Below are positions 1 to 8,396 of a DNA stretch of 64,000 bases, one piece after another (position 1 is the stretch's first letter; every line of letters begins with the position of its first letter). The position numbers and the translations under genes were made by a program. The notes beneath the pieces were generated by a model. The model was not told the origin of the DNA. It searched no databases and saw only the letters and a list, made by a program, of their open reading frames with translations. Source of the stretch: VGDP01 sp964530335 (GTDB lineage Bacteria > Pseudomonadota > Alphaproteobacteria > SP197); contig CAZGYG010000003.1 of assembly GCA_964530335.1 (NCBI GenBank), positions 23,905-87,904 of the forward strand. Reading direction: 5' to 3'.

Positions 1-2
1 AC

Positions 3-77
3 AACAACACCGCCGGCGGTACGGGTCCGGACTACGGCGCCATGTCGGCCATGCTGGGCATGACGATCGACTACTAA
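3..77 (+). CDS. C-terminal end of an unidentified protein (5' truncated)
   Basis: An open frame enters from the left edge and ends at TAA (75-77). The 24 visible residues are rich in Gly, Ala, Thr and Met and end in MTIDY. A stem-loop terminator follows 23 bp later, which supports a real gene end. Too little is visible to name a family; a Gly/Thr-rich C-terminus could belong to an exported or surface protein, but this is only a guess. Confidence 0.55.
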   Translation, partial: NNTAGGTGPDYGAMSAMLGMTIDY

Positions 78-100
78 GCGATCCTCGCAAGAGCATCGTG

Positions 101-130
101 GAAGGGCGGCTTCGGCCGCCCTTCTTCTTT
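101..130 (+). terminator. Rho-independent terminator after the truncated gene
   Basis: GAAGGGCGGC (101-110) pairs perfectly with GCCGCCCTTC (115-124) around a TTCG tetraloop and is followed by the T-rich TTCTTT. This is a textbook intrinsic terminator just downstream of the stop at 77. It separates that gene from the sulfotransferase array. Confidence 0.85.
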
Positions 131-157
131 GTGCCGCGGCGGCGGTAGGGGCGGGTT

Positions 158-186
158 GTAGGGGTGGGTCCGAGACCCACCCCTAC
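158..186. repeat. Perfect 13-bp inverted repeat (intergenic palindrome)
   Basis: GTAGGGGTGGGTC (158-170) is exactly reverse-complemented at 174-186 with a 3-nt loop (CGA). A related half-unit, GTAGGGGCGGGT, lies just upstream near 145-156. Short GC-rich palindromes of this style are often dispersed between genes in alphaproteobacteria. No T-run follows, so it is a REP-like element rather than a terminator. Its copy number elsewhere cannot be seen here. Confidence 0.6.
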
Positions 187-231
187 CAGCAGGCAATTCC
201 ATCGGATCGCAACGCGTTCTACCTTCGCGCC

Positions 232-1071
232 ATGGGCCGCATCGTCTGGATCGCGAGCTTCCCGAAGTCCGGGAACACCTGGGTCCGCGTCTTCCTCAAC
301 AACCTGCTGGCGGGCGCCGAGGCGCCGGTCGCGCTCGACTCGATCGGCCGGTTCACGGCCTCGGAGGCGGCGGTCGAGCACTACCGTAGCCTGGACCCGC
401 GCCCGCCCGCGGCGTGGACGCCGGCCGACACGGCCAGGATGCGGCCTCGGGTCCACGCGCACATCGCCGGCCTCAAGGATGGGCTTTCCCTGGTCAAGAC
501 CCATTGCCGGCTCGGCCACGACCATGGCCAGCCGACGGTCAACCTGGACGTGACCGCCGGCGCGGTCTACATCGTGCGCGACCCGCTGGACGTGGCGGTC
601 TCGTTCGCCGATCACATGGGCATGACGATCGACCAGGCGATCTCGATCATGGCGTTTCCCGGCGCCTTCACCGATCCGGGCGAAACCACCGTGTCGGAGC
701 CGCGCGGCTCGTGGTCCGAGAACGTGGCGTCGTGGACAAGCCCCGAGCGCCCCAGCGTCCACGTCGTGCGCTTCGAGGATCTGCTGGCGGATCCCAAGGC
801 AAGGTTCGGCGCGATCGCGCGGCACCTGCGCATCGGCGCCGACGACGCGGCCGTGGACCGGGCGATCAATTTCTCCACCTTCGACGTCTTGAAGGAGCAG
901 GAACGGAGCCACGGATTCCGCGAGCGCAGCCGTCGCGCGCGCCGGCCGTTTTTCCGCGAAGGCCGCGCCGGCGCGTGGCGCGAGGCGCTGAGCGAGGTCC
1001 AGGTCGGCGCCATCGTCGAGGCGCACCGCGTCGAGATGGGGCGCTTCGGCTACGTGCCGGCCGGGTTCTGA
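232..1071 (+). CDS. PAPS-dependent sulfotransferase (array copy 1)
   Basis: This 279-residue protein matches the Sulfotransfer_1 fold, which moves a sulfuryl group from PAPS to a hydroxyl or amine acceptor. The 5'-phosphosulfate loop PKSGNTW is at residues 11-17. The 3'-phosphate-binding strand and helix appear as VRDPLDVAVS near residue 109. A second conserved VVRFEDLLADP stretch and a C-terminal FFREGRAGAWR motif follow. The acceptor is unknown. It is the first of four tandem paralogues and is the most diverged at its N-terminus. The ATG has no strong Shine-Dalgarno, but the next start would delete the PAPS loop. The gap to copy 2 is 11 bp, so one operon is likely. Confidence 0.9.
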   Translation: MGRIVWIASFPKSGNTWVRVFLNNLLAGAEAPVALDSIGRFTASEAAVEHYRSLDPRPPAAWTPADTARMRPRVHAHIAGLKDGLSLVKTHCRLGHDHGQPTVNLDVTAGAVYIVRDPLDVAVSFADHMGMTIDQAISIMAFPGAFTDPGETTVSEPRGSWSENVASWTSPERPSVHVVRFEDLLADPKARFGAIARHLRIGADDAAVDRAINFSTFDVLKEQERSHGFRERSRRARRPFFREGRAGAWREALSEVQVGAIVEAHRVEMGRFGYVPAGF

Positions 1072-1082
1072 GCGCGCCAGAC

Positions 1083-1919
1083 ATGGGCAAGATCATCTGG
1101 CTGGCGAGCTTTCCGAAATCCGGCAACACGTGGCTGCGCGCGTTCCTGCACAACCTGCTGCTCAACCCGGACAAGCCGGTCTACATCAACGAGCTCGACA
1201 CCTTCTCTACGAGCGAGTCGGCGCGTAAGCACTATGAACCGTTCCTCGAAGGGCCGTGGCAGGACTGGGCGGATCCGGAGGTCGCCGCGGCCAGGATCAA
1301 GGTGCACGCGGCGCTGACCGGACTTTCGCTCGACAACGTTTTCGTCAAGACGCATTGCGCCCTGGCGATCGACCACGGCCATCCTACCGTGAACCTCGAC
1401 GAGACCGCGGGCGCCATCTACATCGTGCGCAACCCGCTCGACGTGACCATATCGCTGACGCACCACACCGGCATGACCGTCGACCAGACGATCCAGGCCA
1501 TGGCCAACCCGGAAGGTCGCACCAGGACCGAGGAGAAGTACGTGACCGAGCCGCGCGGATCGTGGTCCAACCATGTCGCGAGCTGGACGCACAGGCCCCA
1601 TCCCGGGCTGCTCGTCGTGCGCTACGAGGACATGCTGGAAAAGCCGGATGAGGCCTTCGGCCGGGTCGCGCGCTTCCTCGGCCTCGACCCGCCGACGGTG
1701 CGGTTCAAGAACGCCATCAACATGTCGAGCTTCAAGGTGCTGCGCACGCAAGAGGAACGCTGGGGCTTCGTCGAACGCAGCCCGAATGCGGCGATGTTCT
1801 TCCGCGAAGGCCGCGCCGGACAATGGCAAGAGGCGCTGGCCCCGGAGCAGGTTGCCCGGGTGATCGCGGCGCACCGCCAGCAGATGGCGCGCTTCGGTTA
1901 CCCGCCGCCAGGGTTCTGA
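1083..1919 (+). CDS. PAPS-dependent sulfotransferase (array copy 2)
   Basis: A 278-residue paralogue of copy 1 that starts MGKIIWLASFPKSGNTW, with the PAPS loop at residues 11-17 and VRNPLDVTIS as the 3'-phosphate-binding segment. The open frame extends upstream to 414, but that part overlaps copy 1 and has shadow-like composition. The ATG at 1083 is therefore chosen because it aligns exactly with the starts of the other copies. It lies 11 bp after copy 1 and 11 bp before copy 3. The central region differs from the other copies, which suggests different acceptor specificity. The acceptor cannot be told from the sequence. Confidence 0.9.
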   Translation: MGKIIWLASFPKSGNTWLRAFLHNLLLNPDKPVYINELDTFSTSESARKHYEPFLEGPWQDWADPEVAAARIKVHAALTGLSLDNVFVKTHCALAIDHGHPTVNLDETAGAIYIVRNPLDVTISLTHHTGMTVDQTIQAMANPEGRTRTEEKYVTEPRGSWSNHVASWTHRPHPGLLVVRYEDMLEKPDEAFGRVARFLGLDPPTVRFKNAINMSSFKVLRTQEERWGFVERSPNAAMFFREGRAGQWQEALAPEQVARVIAAHRQQMARFGYPPPGF

Positions 1920-1930
1920 GCGGGCGAAGA

Positions 1931-2788
1931 ATGGGCAAGATCATCTGGCTCGCCAGCTACCCGAAGTCCGGCAACACGTGGCTGCGCGCGTTCCTGCACA
2001 ACCTGCTGCGCAACCCCGACCAGCCGTTCGACATCAACAGGCTGACGGCGTTCAGCCTGGGCGATTCGCTGCCGCAGTTCTACAAACAGCTCGACCCGCG
2101 CCCGCCGGGCGAGCTCGGTTTCGAGGACATCGCCCGGCTGCGCCCCAGCGTTCACCGGCTGATGACCGAGGCCAGCCCCGACAACGTGTTCGTCAAGACC
2201 CACAACGCGCTCGTCGAGGATTACGACGTGCCGCTGATCACGCTCGAGCTCACCGCCGGCGCGATCTACGTCGTGCGCGACCCGCTCGACGTCGCCATGT
2301 CCTACAGCCACCACCTGGGCGCGTCGATCGACGACACGATCCAGTTCATGGCCGCGTCGGCGGCGCGCACGCCGAGCGGCGACGCCTTCGTCACCGAGAA
2401 GATATGCTCGTGGTCGGTCCACGTCGAAAGCTGGACCGCGAACCCGAACCGGACGCTCCACGTCGTGCGCTACGAGGACATGCACACCCAGCCGATCAAG
2501 ACCTTCGCCGGCATCGCGCGCTTCCTCGGGCTCACCCCGCCGCGCGAGCGGCTCGAGAAGGCGATCCGCTCGTCCTCGTTCCGGGTGCTGCAAGAACAGG
2601 AGAAACGCCACGGCTTCATCGAGCGGAGCCCGGTGGCCGAACGGTTCTTCCGCTCCGGCCGGATGGGCGAAGGCCGCAAGCTGCTGACCCCGGCGCAGAT
2701 CGCGCGGATCGTCGCCGACCACGGCCCCCAGATGGCGCGCTTCGGCTACCTGACCGAGGTCGACGACCGCACGGGCGCCGCGCCATGA
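1931..2788 (+). CDS. PAPS-dependent sulfotransferase (array copy 3)
   Basis: A 285-residue sulfotransferase with PKSGNTW at residues 11-17, VRDPLDVAMS as the 3'-phosphate segment and VVRYEDMHTQP further on. Its first ~35 codons are almost base-for-base the same as those of copy 4, showing recent duplication or gene conversion. The start at 1931 aligns with the other copies; a longer frame back to 1823 overlaps copy 2 and is rejected. Its stop overlaps the ATG of the following hydroxylase (ATGA, 2785-2788), so the two are translationally coupled. Confidence 0.9.
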   Translation: MGKIIWLASYPKSGNTWLRAFLHNLLRNPDQPFDINRLTAFSLGDSLPQFYKQLDPRPPGELGFEDIARLRPSVHRLMTEASPDNVFVKTHNALVEDYDVPLITLELTAGAIYVVRDPLDVAMSYSHHLGASIDDTIQFMAASAARTPSGDAFVTEKICSWSVHVESWTANPNRTLHVVRYEDMHTQPIKTFAGIARFLGLTPPRERLEKAIRSSSFRVLQEQEKRHGFIERSPVAERFFRSGRMGEGRKLLTPAQIARIVADHGPQMARFGYLTEVDDRTGAAP

Positions 2789-3459
2789 TCGTCTGGATCC
2801 AGAAGCTGCTCGACGCCCAGGAGGTGCGCCGCATCACCGACGCGCTGGCCGGCGCGCGATATCGACCGGGCAAGACGACCGCGGGCATCCTGGCGCGCGG
2901 CGCCAAGCGGAACGAGGAGATCGACCCGGAGTCGATCGACAAGGCCGCGCTCGACGCCGTCGTCATGACCGCGCTTCAGCGCAACCAGACCGTCGAAGCC
3001 GCGGCGCGCCCGGCGCGCATCATGCCGCCGATCTACAGCCGCTACGGCGTGGGCGACACCTACGGCAGCCACTTGGACAACGCCACCATGGGCCACCTCG
3101 AAGCACGCATCCGCGTCGACATGTCGATGACGCTGTTCCTGTCCGACCCGGCGAGCTACGACGGCGGCGAGCTTTCGATCGACACGGAATACGGCGCCAA
3201 GTCGTTCAAGCTGCCGCCCGGCGACGCGGCGATCTACCCGACGCTCTACTACCACGAGGTCAAGCCGGTGACGCGCGGCGTCAGGCTTGCCTGCGTCACC
3301 TGGATGCAGAGCCTGGTGCGCGATCCGCAGCGGCGCCAGATTCTCTACGACATGTCGGTGCTGGCCGAGTGGCTCCACGCCCAACAGCCGGGCTCGCCCC
3401 AGTTCCGCCAATTCAACAAGATCCAGCATAACCTCTATCGCATGTGGGCCGAGGATTGA
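2785..3459 (+). CDS. PKHD-type Fe(II)/2-oxoglutarate hydroxylase
   Basis: 224 residues, the usual length for the PiuC/YbiX PKHD-hydroxylase family. The double-stranded beta-helix ligands are visible: H96 and D98 in YGSHLDN, H157 in YYHEV, and R167 in TRGVR for 2-oxoglutarate. The C-terminal extension (about 175-224) is also typical. Family members near iron-uptake genes are linked to siderophore use, but no TonB receptor is present here. The gene sits inside a sulfotransferase array and overlaps copy 3 by ATGA. A shared substrate that is both hydroxylated and sulfated is a reasonable inference, not a demonstrated role. Confidence 0.88.
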   Translation: MIVWIQKLLDAQEVRRITDALAGARYRPGKTTAGILARGAKRNEEIDPESIDKAALDAVVMTALQRNQTVEAAARPARIMPPIYSRYGVGDTYGSHLDNATMGHLEARIRVDMSMTLFLSDPASYDGGELSIDTEYGAKSFKLPPGDAAIYPTLYYHEVKPVTRGVRLACVTWMQSLVRDPQRRQILYDMSVLAEWLHAQQPGSPQFRQFNKIQHNLYRMWAED

Positions 3460-3469
3460 GCCCGATGCC

Positions 3470-4315
3470 ATGGGCAAGCTGATCTGGCTGGCGAGCTACC
3501 CGAAGTCGGGCAACACGTGGCTGCGCGCGTTCCTGCACAACCTGCTGCGCAACCCGGACCAGCCGTTCGACATCAACAACCTGCGCGCCTTCTGCGTGGT
3601 CGATTCGGTCGCCGAGCTCTACGCCCAGGTCGACCCGCGGCCGGCGACGGCGCTCGGCCCCGAAGGCGTGGCCCGGCTGCGCCCCAGCGTGCATCGCTTC
3701 ATCACCACCGCCTCGGCCGACAACGTGTTCGTCAAGACGCACAACGCGATGCTCGACGACTTCGGCGTGCCGACTGTCACCGCCGAGGTCACCCAGGGCA
3801 TGATCTACGTCGTGCGCAACCCGCTGGACGTGGCCGTGTCGTTCGCCCACCACCTCGGCGCCTCGCTCGACGACACGATCGCGCTGATGAACCGGCCGGG
3901 GGCGCGCACGCCGATCACCGCCGAATGGGTCGGCGAGCTGATGGGATCTTGGTCGGAGAACGTGGCGAGCTGGACGGCCGAGCCCGGCCCGGCCCTGCAC
4001 GTCGTGCGCTACGAGGACATGCACGCCCGGCCGATCACGACGTTCGGCGATGTCGCGCGCTTCCTCGGCCTCGATCCGCCGCGCGAGCGGATCGAAAAGG
4101 CGATCCGGCTGTCGTCGTTCCGCGTGCTGCGGGAGCAGGAACAGCGCCACGGCTTCATCGAGAAGAGCGTGGCCGCCGACCGGTTTTTCCGCGAGGGCAA
4201 GACCGGCGCCTGGCGCCAGGCGTTGAGCGCGGCCCAGGTCGCGGCGCTCAGCGAGGCGAACCGGACCCAGATGGCGCGCTTCGGCTATGTGACCGAGGAG
4301 CCCAAGGATGAGTGA
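3470..4315 (+). CDS. PAPS-dependent sulfotransferase (array copy 4)
   Basis: A 281-residue paralogue with PKSGNTW at residues 11-17, VRNPLDVAVS for the 3'-phosphate and VVRYEDMHARP. The N-terminal third is nearly identical to copy 3, while the middle has diverged. The start at 3470 matches the other copies; the upstream extension to 3287 overlaps the hydroxylase. It begins 10 bp after the hydroxylase stop and its own end overlaps the YggS-like gene by 8 bp, so the array reads as one transcript from 232 to 4991. Confidence 0.9.
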   Translation: MGKLIWLASYPKSGNTWLRAFLHNLLRNPDQPFDINNLRAFCVVDSVAELYAQVDPRPATALGPEGVARLRPSVHRFITTASADNVFVKTHNAMLDDFGVPTVTAEVTQGMIYVVRNPLDVAVSFAHHLGASLDDTIALMNRPGARTPITAEWVGELMGSWSENVASWTAEPGPALHVVRYEDMHARPITTFGDVARFLGLDPPRERIEKAIRLSSFRVLREQEQRHGFIEKSVAADRFFREGKTGAWRQALSAAQVAALSEANRTQMARFGYVTEEPKDE

Positions 4316-4991
4316 TGACGTCGCCGACAACCTGGCCGCGGTGAAGGCGCGTATCGCCGCCGCGGCCCGGGCCGCCGGCCGCGACCCTGACAGTGTCACG
4401 CTGGTCGCCGTCGCCAAGACCCACGGCCCGGAACGAATCCAGCCGGCGCTCGTCGCCGGGCACCGGGTGTTCGGCGAGAACCGGGTGCAGGAGGCGCGCG
4501 CCAAATGGCCGGCCTTGCGCGAGCATTACCCGGACCTTGTGCTGCACCTGATCGGGCCACTGCAGACCAACAAGGCGCGCGACGCGCTGGCCCTGTTCGA
4601 CGTGATCGAATCGGTGGATCGGCCGCGGCTCGCCGAGGCGCTCGCCCGCGAGATCGAGCGCGGCGGGCGGCGACCGCGCTGCTTCGTCCAGGTCAACACC
4701 GGCGAGGAAGCGCAGAAGGCCGGCGTCGTGCCCGCCGAAGCCGACACGTTCATCGCCGCCTGCCGCGATGACTATGGCCTCGACGTGGCCGGGCTGATGT
4801 GCATCCCGCCCGCCGACGAGCCGCCGGCGCCGCACTTCGCCCTGCTCGCCAAGATCGCGGAGCGCCATGGGCTTTCCGGTCTCAGCATGGGCATGAGCGC
4901 CGATTTCGAGACCGCGATCCGCTTCGGCGCGAGCCACGTGCGCATCGGCTCCGCCATCTTCGGCGCCCGCCCAACGCTGACGCGAGTCTAG
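4308..4991 (+). CDS. yggS: YggS/PROSC-type PLP homeostasis protein
   Basis: 227 residues, the standard size of the YggS family, which folds like the N-terminal barrel of alanine racemase and binds pyridoxal phosphate without racemase activity. The PLP lysine is K37 in VAVAKTH. HLIGPLQTNKA, a central FVQVNTGEE strand and the GMSADFE and RIGSAIFG phosphate-binding motifs follow. It overlaps sulfotransferase 4 by 8 bp, so it is probably co-transcribed, though its housekeeping role in vitamin B6 balance need not relate to sulfation. Confidence 0.93.
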   Translation: MSDDVADNLAAVKARIAAAARAAGRDPDSVTLVAVAKTHGPERIQPALVAGHRVFGENRVQEARAKWPALREHYPDLVLHLIGPLQTNKARDALALFDVIESVDRPRLAEALAREIERGGRRPRCFVQVNTGEEAQKAGVVPAEADTFIAACRDDYGLDVAGLMCIPPADEPPAPHFALLAKIAERHGLSGLSMGMSADFETAIRFGASHVRIGSAIFGARPTLTRV

Positions 4992-5076
4992 GGCGCGTTC
5001 TGATCCTATTGTATGAGCAGCGTTGGCGACGCCGTCCGATCGCACCCTGCTAGCGTTTCGTGTCGCTGGGGTGGCG

Positions 5077-5676
5077 TCAGAACGTTCGGTCGATGCGACG
5101 GCCGTTGGGCGTGGGCGTCGCTTCGTATTGGTCCATCGCCTGGGTCATGGCGTCGAGCGCGTCCTGGTAGCCGGTGATCGCGGGCACCCCCGGCGGCACG
5201 GTCGGCTCGACCTCGATCGACGCGGGTTCGACCGGGTCCGGCTCGGGCGTCGCTTGCGGCGTCGCGCTGGCCAACTCGACGTCCGGCGCCGCGCTGGCCA
5301 AGGCAGTGGGTTCCGTTTCGTCGTCGCCGAACACGGCGGCGTAGATGTGGCCACCGATGTCCTCGCCAGTCGTGCTCTCGATGATCGATTCGATGACGCC
5401 GCTGATCAACCCAATCGGTCCGCCGAACAGGGTATCGCCCAGGATGCGCGCGGGCGCCGCCATCTCGTCGCCGGTCAATTCGCGATAGATCGTGCCGATG
5501 ATCGGCAGGTGCTGGAGTGGATTGATGATGTCGAGAAAATCGGCGAAGCCGAACGTGCCGGCCTGCGCGACGGCGCCGGAGGGAGCGGCCACGCCGAAGA
5601 TGAGCCCCGCCTCGCGGGCCTCGCTCGATCCGGCACGGACGCCGGCGGGCAGTACTCCGACCGAACCCAGGGACAC
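5077..5676 (-). CDS. Conserved-looking hypothetical protein
   Basis: 199 residues from a GTG start preceded by AAGGGG at good spacing. Residues about 40-120 look like a real folded region, with amphipathic and hydrophobic stretches such as FADFLDIINPLQHLPIIGTI and GGPIGLISGVIESI. The last 80 residues are rich in Pro, Glu, Thr and Ala and look disordered, ending in a short basic tail. There is no signal peptide and no catalytic motif that I recognise. It is convergent with yggS and lies downstream of the Lon-like gene. Function unknown. Confidence 0.7.
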   Translation of the reverse strand: MSLGSVGVLPAGVRAGSSEAREAGLIFGVAAPSGAVAQAGTFGFADFLDIINPLQHLPIIGTIYRELTGDEMAAPARILGDTLFGGPIGLISGVIESIIESTTGEDIGGHIYAAVFGDDETEPTALASAAPDVELASATPQATPEPDPVEPASIEVEPTVPPGVPAITGYQDALDAMTQAMDQYEATPTPNGRRIDRTF

Positions 5677-5817
5677 GGCTTACCCCTTGCGTTTGCTTCT
5701 TGGTGAGCAATCGCCGTGCCGCGCCGAACTCTGGCTTAAGTAGTTGATTTCGTTGAGATTGCGACTCCCACGACCGGGCGCGCCCGCCCGCCAGGGCAAG
5801 TCTTGCCGGGCGTCGGG

Positions 5818-8199
5818 TCAAGCGCGCAGGGCGGCGCGCTCGCTGAGTGCCTTGTCGAAGGCGGCGAGCCGCGCGAACGCGCGGCCGTAGACGCCGTCGG
5901 GCGGAAATCGGCCTTCGGCGTCCGGCCGCCCGGCCTTAAGGCCGCTCAGGTGCTCGATCGCGTCGTCGACCGACTCGATGCTCCAGATGTGGAAGCGCCC
6001 GTCGTTCACCGCGGCCATGATGTCCTCGCGCAGCGTCAGGTTGCGCTCGTTCGACACCGGAATGAGGCAGCCCTGGGTACCGGTCAGGCCGCGTTCGTTG
6101 CAGGCGCGGAAGAAACCCTCGATCTTCTGGTTGACGCCGCCGATGGCCTGGACCTGGCCGATCTGGTTGACCGAGCCGGTAATCGCGAGATCCTGGCGCA
6201 GCGGCACCTCGGCCAGCGACGAAATGATCGCGCACAGCTCGGCCATCGAGGCGCTGTCGCCTTCGACGCCGTCGTAGTTCTGCTCGAACGTGATCGAGGA
6301 GGTGAACGACAGCGGGAAACCGCGCGCGAACGTACCGCGCAGGAAGCCTTCGAGCCCGTAGACGCCCTTCTGCTGGATCGGCCCGCTGAGTTCGGTGAAG
6401 CGCTCGATATTGATGACGCCGTGGATGCCGACGTGCGAGCGGGCGGTGATGCGCACCGGCAGGCCGAAGGCGTGGTCGCCGGTCTCGAGATAGACAAGCC
6501 CGTTGACCTGGCCGATCACGCGGCCGGCGGTGTCGATCAGCGTCTCGCCCTTGAGGATGCTTTCCTGGCTGCGGTCCTCGAGGCGCGCGTTGCGCCGCCG
6601 GCGCTCGTCGAGCGCGCGGCGCACGTCGGCCACGGTGATGGTGTCGCCGGCGGTCTCCTCGACGTAGCGGCTGGCCTCGATCAGCACGTCCTCGATCAAC
6701 TCGAAGCGCGCCGACAGCTTGTCACGCTCGCCGGCCCAGCGCGCGCTTTGGCCCAGCAGCCGGTCGATCGCGCCGGCGTCGCAGCGCCGGTTGCATTGCT
6801 CGCGCGCCGAACGCTGGATCAATCGCGTGTAGGTCGCCACGTCGCCATCGGTGGCTTCCATGTCGGCGTCGATGTCGGCCTTGACCTTGAAGAACGTGAT
6901 GAAGCTCGGGTCGGCGGCGAACACCTGGTAGTACCACTGCGGCGCGCCGACGATGACGACCAGCAGCTTCAACGGGATCGGCTTGGGCGTCGGCGTGCCC
7001 GCCATCGGCGCCGTGCCGATGCGGTGCAGCTCCTCGATGCGGATCTCGCGGTCGCGCAGCGCGGCCTTGAGGTACGTCCAGCTCTGCGGTTCCATCGCCA
7101 GGGATTCGGCGCGCAGCACCAGGAACCCGCCGTTCGCCTTGTGCAGGGCGCCGGAGTGGATCTGGGTGAAGTCGGTCTCGAGCGTGCCGTTCGCGATCCG
7201 GTACGTCATGGCGCCGAACAGGTTCTCGTAGGTCGGGTTCGGCTCGAGCACGACGGGCGGGTTGCGGCTGTCGCCGTTGTCGACCAGCACGTTGACCGCG
7301 TAGCGCAGGACCGCGCTCTCGTCGGGCGCCTCGTCCTCGGCGCCGGCGCGCTGGAACAGGTGCAGGTGCTCGATCACGTCGACGCGCATCTCGGTCAGCC
7401 AGCGGCTCAGGCCCTTGAACCCGGCGAACTCGCTCTGCGCCGCGTCGAGCAGCGGCCCGATTGCCTCGTCGGCGATGCGATGGTTGATCCCCGTGATGGA
7501 CTCGCCGATCCGCGTTTCCGCGTGGCGCGCCTCGGTCCTGAGATCGTCGAGCAGCGGGTCGAGCGTGGCGATCGCGGCCTCGAGTGCGTGGCGCCGGTCG
7601 TCCGGCAGCTCGGCCAGGGCCTCGGCCGGCACGGGCTGGCCGTCCTCGCCGATCACGACGACGTTCAGGCCATGCGGCGTGCGCAGCACGTCGAGTCCGC
7701 CCTCGCGCGCCCGTGACCGCACGGTGGCGAACCGTTCGTCCAGGCTGGCGCGCGCGGATTCGTTCACGGCGCGCACCTCGTCGACATAGGCCTGACTGTT
7801 GAGCGAACGGGCGAGCGTGGCGGCGAGCTGGGGCACCAGCTCCGCCATGCGGTCACGGAACTTGCGGCCGAGTCCGGCCGGCAGGCGGTAGGGCTTGGGC
7901 CGCGATGGCCGGGCGAAGTTGTTGAGGTAGACCCAGTCGTCGACCGGGGGCAGCTTGGCGGCGAACGCCCGCAGATAGCCGAGCGTCGCATTCATTCGCC
8001 CCGTCTGGTTCTCGCCCAGGACGAACACGTTGAAGCCTTCGTGGCGGATGCCGAGCGCGAAGCGCAGCGCCTCGCGCGCGCGCTGGTGCGAGCCCAGGTC
8101 GAACACCTGGACGTCGTCGACGGCCCGGCCGTCGACCGTGATTCGATCCGCGAACGACGGCAGGCCGACGGCGTTTGTCTCCAGCGGCTTGATGGCCAA
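5818..8199 (-). CDS. Lon-like protease of the LonH/YcbZ type (AAA_32 plus Lon protease domain)
   Basis: 793 residues from a TTG start at 8199 that sits 6 nt after GGAGGG; the frame stays open upstream to 8349 but without a better ribosome site. The N-terminal two thirds match the AAA_32 region of Lon-like proteins. The P-loop position reads GENQTGRM (about 62-69), so the Walker A lysine is missing, as in E. coli YcbZ. Residues about 560-750 form the Lon protease domain with the Ser/Lys dyad S649 (EGDSAS) and K692 (GVNQKIEG). It probably degrades proteins in the cytoplasm, and ATP dependence is doubtful. It is alone on its strand. Confidence 0.9.
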   Translation of the reverse strand: MAIKPLETNAVGLPSFADRITVDGRAVDDVQVFDLGSHQRAREALRFALGIRHEGFNVFVLGENQTGRMNATLGYLRAFAAKLPPVDDWVYLNNFARPSRPKPYRLPAGLGRKFRDRMAELVPQLAATLARSLNSQAYVDEVRAVNESARASLDERFATVRSRAREGGLDVLRTPHGLNVVVIGEDGQPVPAEALAELPDDRRHALEAAIATLDPLLDDLRTEARHAETRIGESITGINHRIADEAIGPLLDAAQSEFAGFKGLSRWLTEMRVDVIEHLHLFQRAGAEDEAPDESAVLRYAVNVLVDNGDSRNPPVVLEPNPTYENLFGAMTYRIANGTLETDFTQIHSGALHKANGGFLVLRAESLAMEPQSWTYLKAALRDREIRIEELHRIGTAPMAGTPTPKPIPLKLLVVIVGAPQWYYQVFAADPSFITFFKVKADIDADMEATDGDVATYTRLIQRSAREQCNRRCDAGAIDRLLGQSARWAGERDKLSARFELIEDVLIEASRYVEETAGDTITVADVRRALDERRRRNARLEDRSQESILKGETLIDTAGRVIGQVNGLVYLETGDHAFGLPVRITARSHVGIHGVINIERFTELSGPIQQKGVYGLEGFLRGTFARGFPLSFTSSITFEQNYDGVEGDSASMAELCAIISSLAEVPLRQDLAITGSVNQIGQVQAIGGVNQKIEGFFRACNERGLTGTQGCLIPVSNERNLTLREDIMAAVNDGRFHIWSIESVDDAIEHLSGLKAGRPDAEGRFPPDGVYGRAFARLAAFDKALSERAALRA

Positions 8200-8396
8200 A
8201 TCCAACCCTCCCCGTGGCGCGCGACCGAAGTCGATCCGACCACCGCCGCCCCGTCGCGTCAACGTAGCGCCCGGCCAAACCCGGTCAACAGCTTTCGGGG
8301 CTCGCGCTTCTTGGGGCCCGCTCTGGCCCCGGCGCGGCCGTTGCGGCACAATGACCCGGTCCGGGGCGCGGTCCGGGCGGCGGAGAAACCGGCTTC

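Noticed and set aside
414..1082. Long rightward open frame extending sulfotransferase 2 upstream by over 200 codons
   Set aside because: It lies in another frame over sulfotransferase 1 and reads as Arg/Pro/Gly-rich shadow sequence typical of very GC-rich DNA; paralogues all start at the MGK(I/L)IW position.
2785..3459. Calling the PKHD hydroxylase a siderophore-related PiuC gene
   Set aside because: No TonB receptor, siderophore or iron-uptake gene is adjacent, so the family name is used without the iron-uptake role.
5803..7716. 637-codon open frame on the plus strand opposite the Lon-like gene
   Set aside because: Composition is Arg/Val/Gln/His-rich antisense shadow with no domain; the minus strand carries a clear AAA_32/Lon protease protein.
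8200..8396. Possible extra gene in the 197-bp divergent gap between the Lon-like protease and the response regulator
   Set aside because: The frames are short, and the Lon frame extension to 8349 has no ribosome site better than the TTG at 8199; treated as promoter region.
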